Part shown: piece after piece, positions 62,746-64,000 of the stretch | Layout: each line of letters opens with the position of its first letter | How positions within the stretch are numbered: the stretch's first letter is position 1 | Program-made: the position numbers and the translations under genes | The notes under the pieces: generated by a model | The model's input: the letters and a program-made list of their open reading frames with translations, nothing else | What the model was told of the DNA's origin: nothing | The model's database searches: none | Assembly (NCBI GenBank): GCA_013397455.1 | Contig: VYZB01000747.1 | Span: 124,001-188,000 of the forward strand | Reading direction: 5' to 3' | Length of the DNA stretch: 64,000 nucleotides | Source: Crotophaga sulcirostris | Lineage: Eukaryota; Chordata; Aves; Cuculiformes; Crotophagidae

Positions 62746-64000
62746 ATTTTGCCCTTATACAGACTCTCGCCATCATGGCTGCAGGGCTCAGCTGTGTCCT
62801 ATGGTGGGGCTGTTGGAGCCAGCTGGAATCAGCTGTGTTCAGTACAGGGCAGCCCCGGCTACTCCTGACAGGGGCCACCCTGCAGACCCCTGTCAGCACC
62901 TGGACATGGGCACCCAATATAACGTAATTTATTTTTTTTTTCAAGTTAAAGATTTTTCTTTTAATGTTTTAAATCTGTAAATCTGTGCTTATTTTTCCTC
63001 ATCCATCTTCAGTGAAGAGATGCATATTATTTGTTTCTAGATGAAAAATAAAGTACAATGTATTTTCATAAGTTTATTATATTTGGAAGTCTGTATTATA
63101 GTATTATAAATAGTGCTAACTGAAGAGGAGCTGCTGCTCAATCTAGTAATCGCATCGCAGGCTGCCTTTCTTCTACCTTTTCCCTTTCACCCTCCTATAA
63201 ACCTTGAATTGCCTTCACAGCTTCTTGCAGGTTGCTCAACCCTCAGGTTTGTGAAACTACAGTAAAGTCACCAGTTCCAAGGGTCTCAAGCTTGACCCTG
63301 TATCTATACTGTAGCAGCCAAATACAAATCATGTAGAGATTTAACAGTCAACGAATTCTGCTTTACACAAGTAAAATCAGATAATCTGCCTAGCAACCAA
63401 AACCAGTGGGATCTTGTAGAGCTGGGTGAAAATTCCATGTTCGTTAAATCTTTCAAACTCTTCCTTCTGCTTCTGGAAGAGAGAAACTCTGGTTACTCGT
63501 CCTCTTTCAATTATCTAGGCTCAGATTTCAAGGGAACAAGTGATTGGAAAAGTTTTTTTCTCTCTAAAGCCCTTCTACATGCATGAAGTAGAGAAGGATG
63601 AAAATGAAAAAGATATTATAACATCTTAAGAATAATGGCACCTCATTCAGAGACAGAAAACCCAAATTAAAGGCTCAATTTTCATAACAATATTTCTTAA
63701 ATATTCTACGTATGAAATGTTAGTGGGAGAAGAAATTTTTCTTACAAATCAAACCATGCTTTTAACTTCCAAACATAGGTAGAAGCATATTTACAAATAA
63801 TCTCTCTCTCTGCCATATGCTCAGGCAGTCCTGAATTGGCTCAGTAGCCTACCTGATGGACTAGGTGCCATGCCGACTGTATTGACATTGTGGTCTGAAT
63901 AACGTGTGTGGCACCAAAACCAAAAAAACTTTGTTGGACATTATTCAGTCCTCTGAAAAAAGAACATAAGATCTTCATTTCACATTCAGGGAACTATGGA
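62746..64000. other. GC-richer block then AT-rich DNA, no gene seen
   Basis: 62746-62920 is markedly GC-richer than its surroundings and contains the inverted pair CAGGGG/CCCCTG, but I recognise no repeat or exon. The rest to the window end is unique AT-rich sequence. Confidence 0.5.

Noticed and set aside
62746..62920. GC-rich block with open frames on both strands
   Set aside because: Open frames overlap on both strands without domain similarity. It may be unrecognised repeat sequence.
1..64000. CRISPR arrays, bacterial operons, rRNA or tRNA genes
   Set aside because: No spaced identical repeats, no tRNA-like cloverleaf with A/B boxes and no rRNA words were seen. The repeat content is that of a bird nuclear genome.

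Overview
The window looks like an AT-rich, gene-poor stretch of a bird nuclear genome, either a gene desert or the inside of a very long intron. The main evidence is the repeat content. There are about a dozen CR1 LINE fragments, several ending in the ATTCTATG-type 3' tail, and two LTRs of a widespread avian ERVL group (around 12.8 kb and 48.3-48.9 kb). No Alu, L1 or B1/B2-type repeats were seen. There is no operon, no rRNA or tRNA gene, no CRISPR array and no intact protein-coding gene. Long open frames are rare, and those with recognisable protein similarity are the C-terminal part of the CR1 ORF2 polyprotein. The species cannot be fixed from this window.

Layout. 0-4.8 kb: unique AT-rich DNA with one candidate coding exon (1459-1555, + strand). 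4.9-5.4 kb: antisense CR1. 5.4-12.8 kb: unique sequence with a 139-bp homopyrimidine pentanucleotide microsatellite (8853-8991) and a palindrome carrying an ERR/SF-1-like site (9620-9641). 12.8-13.3 kb: antisense ERVL-type LTR. 16.9-17.4 kb: a second antisense CR1 that stops at the same point as the first. About 19.0-19.4 kb: a possible antisense class II-like LTR. 25.8-26.4 kb: sense CR1, then a 34-N assembly gap (26452-26485). 28.3, 31.4-32.1 and 34.0 kb: CR1 pieces. 39.9-40.6 kb: an LTR with TATA and poly(A) signals. 41.8-42.6 kb: antisense CR1 flanked by a diverged 48-bp direct repeat. 42.9-43.9 kb: a complete antisense solo LTR of 1006 bp with TG/CA ends, a 5-bp target duplication and an internal 66-bp tandem array. 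47.3 kb: a CpG-containing candidate exon. 48.3-48.9 kb: sense ERVL LTR. 53.7-54.8 kb: old CR1 reverse-transcriptase fragment next to a truncated LTR related to the 39.9-kb one. 56.7-57.4 kb: sense CR1. 62.1-62.7 kb: sense CR1 interrupted by the 3' tail of an antisense CR1. The rest is unique AT-rich sequence with scattered simple repeats.

Nothing here works together as a pathway. The window records layered retrotransposon insertion in a bird genome, with at most one or two exons of unidentified + strand genes. The best second-look items are the tandem-array LTR at 42.9-43.9 kb, the CR1 with long flanking repeats beside it, the two CR1 copies with a shared 5' breakpoint, the nested CR1 at 62.6 kb and the two candidate exons. 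I found no convincing undescribed biological system. All calls come from reading the sequence and recalling repeat families, without alignment.
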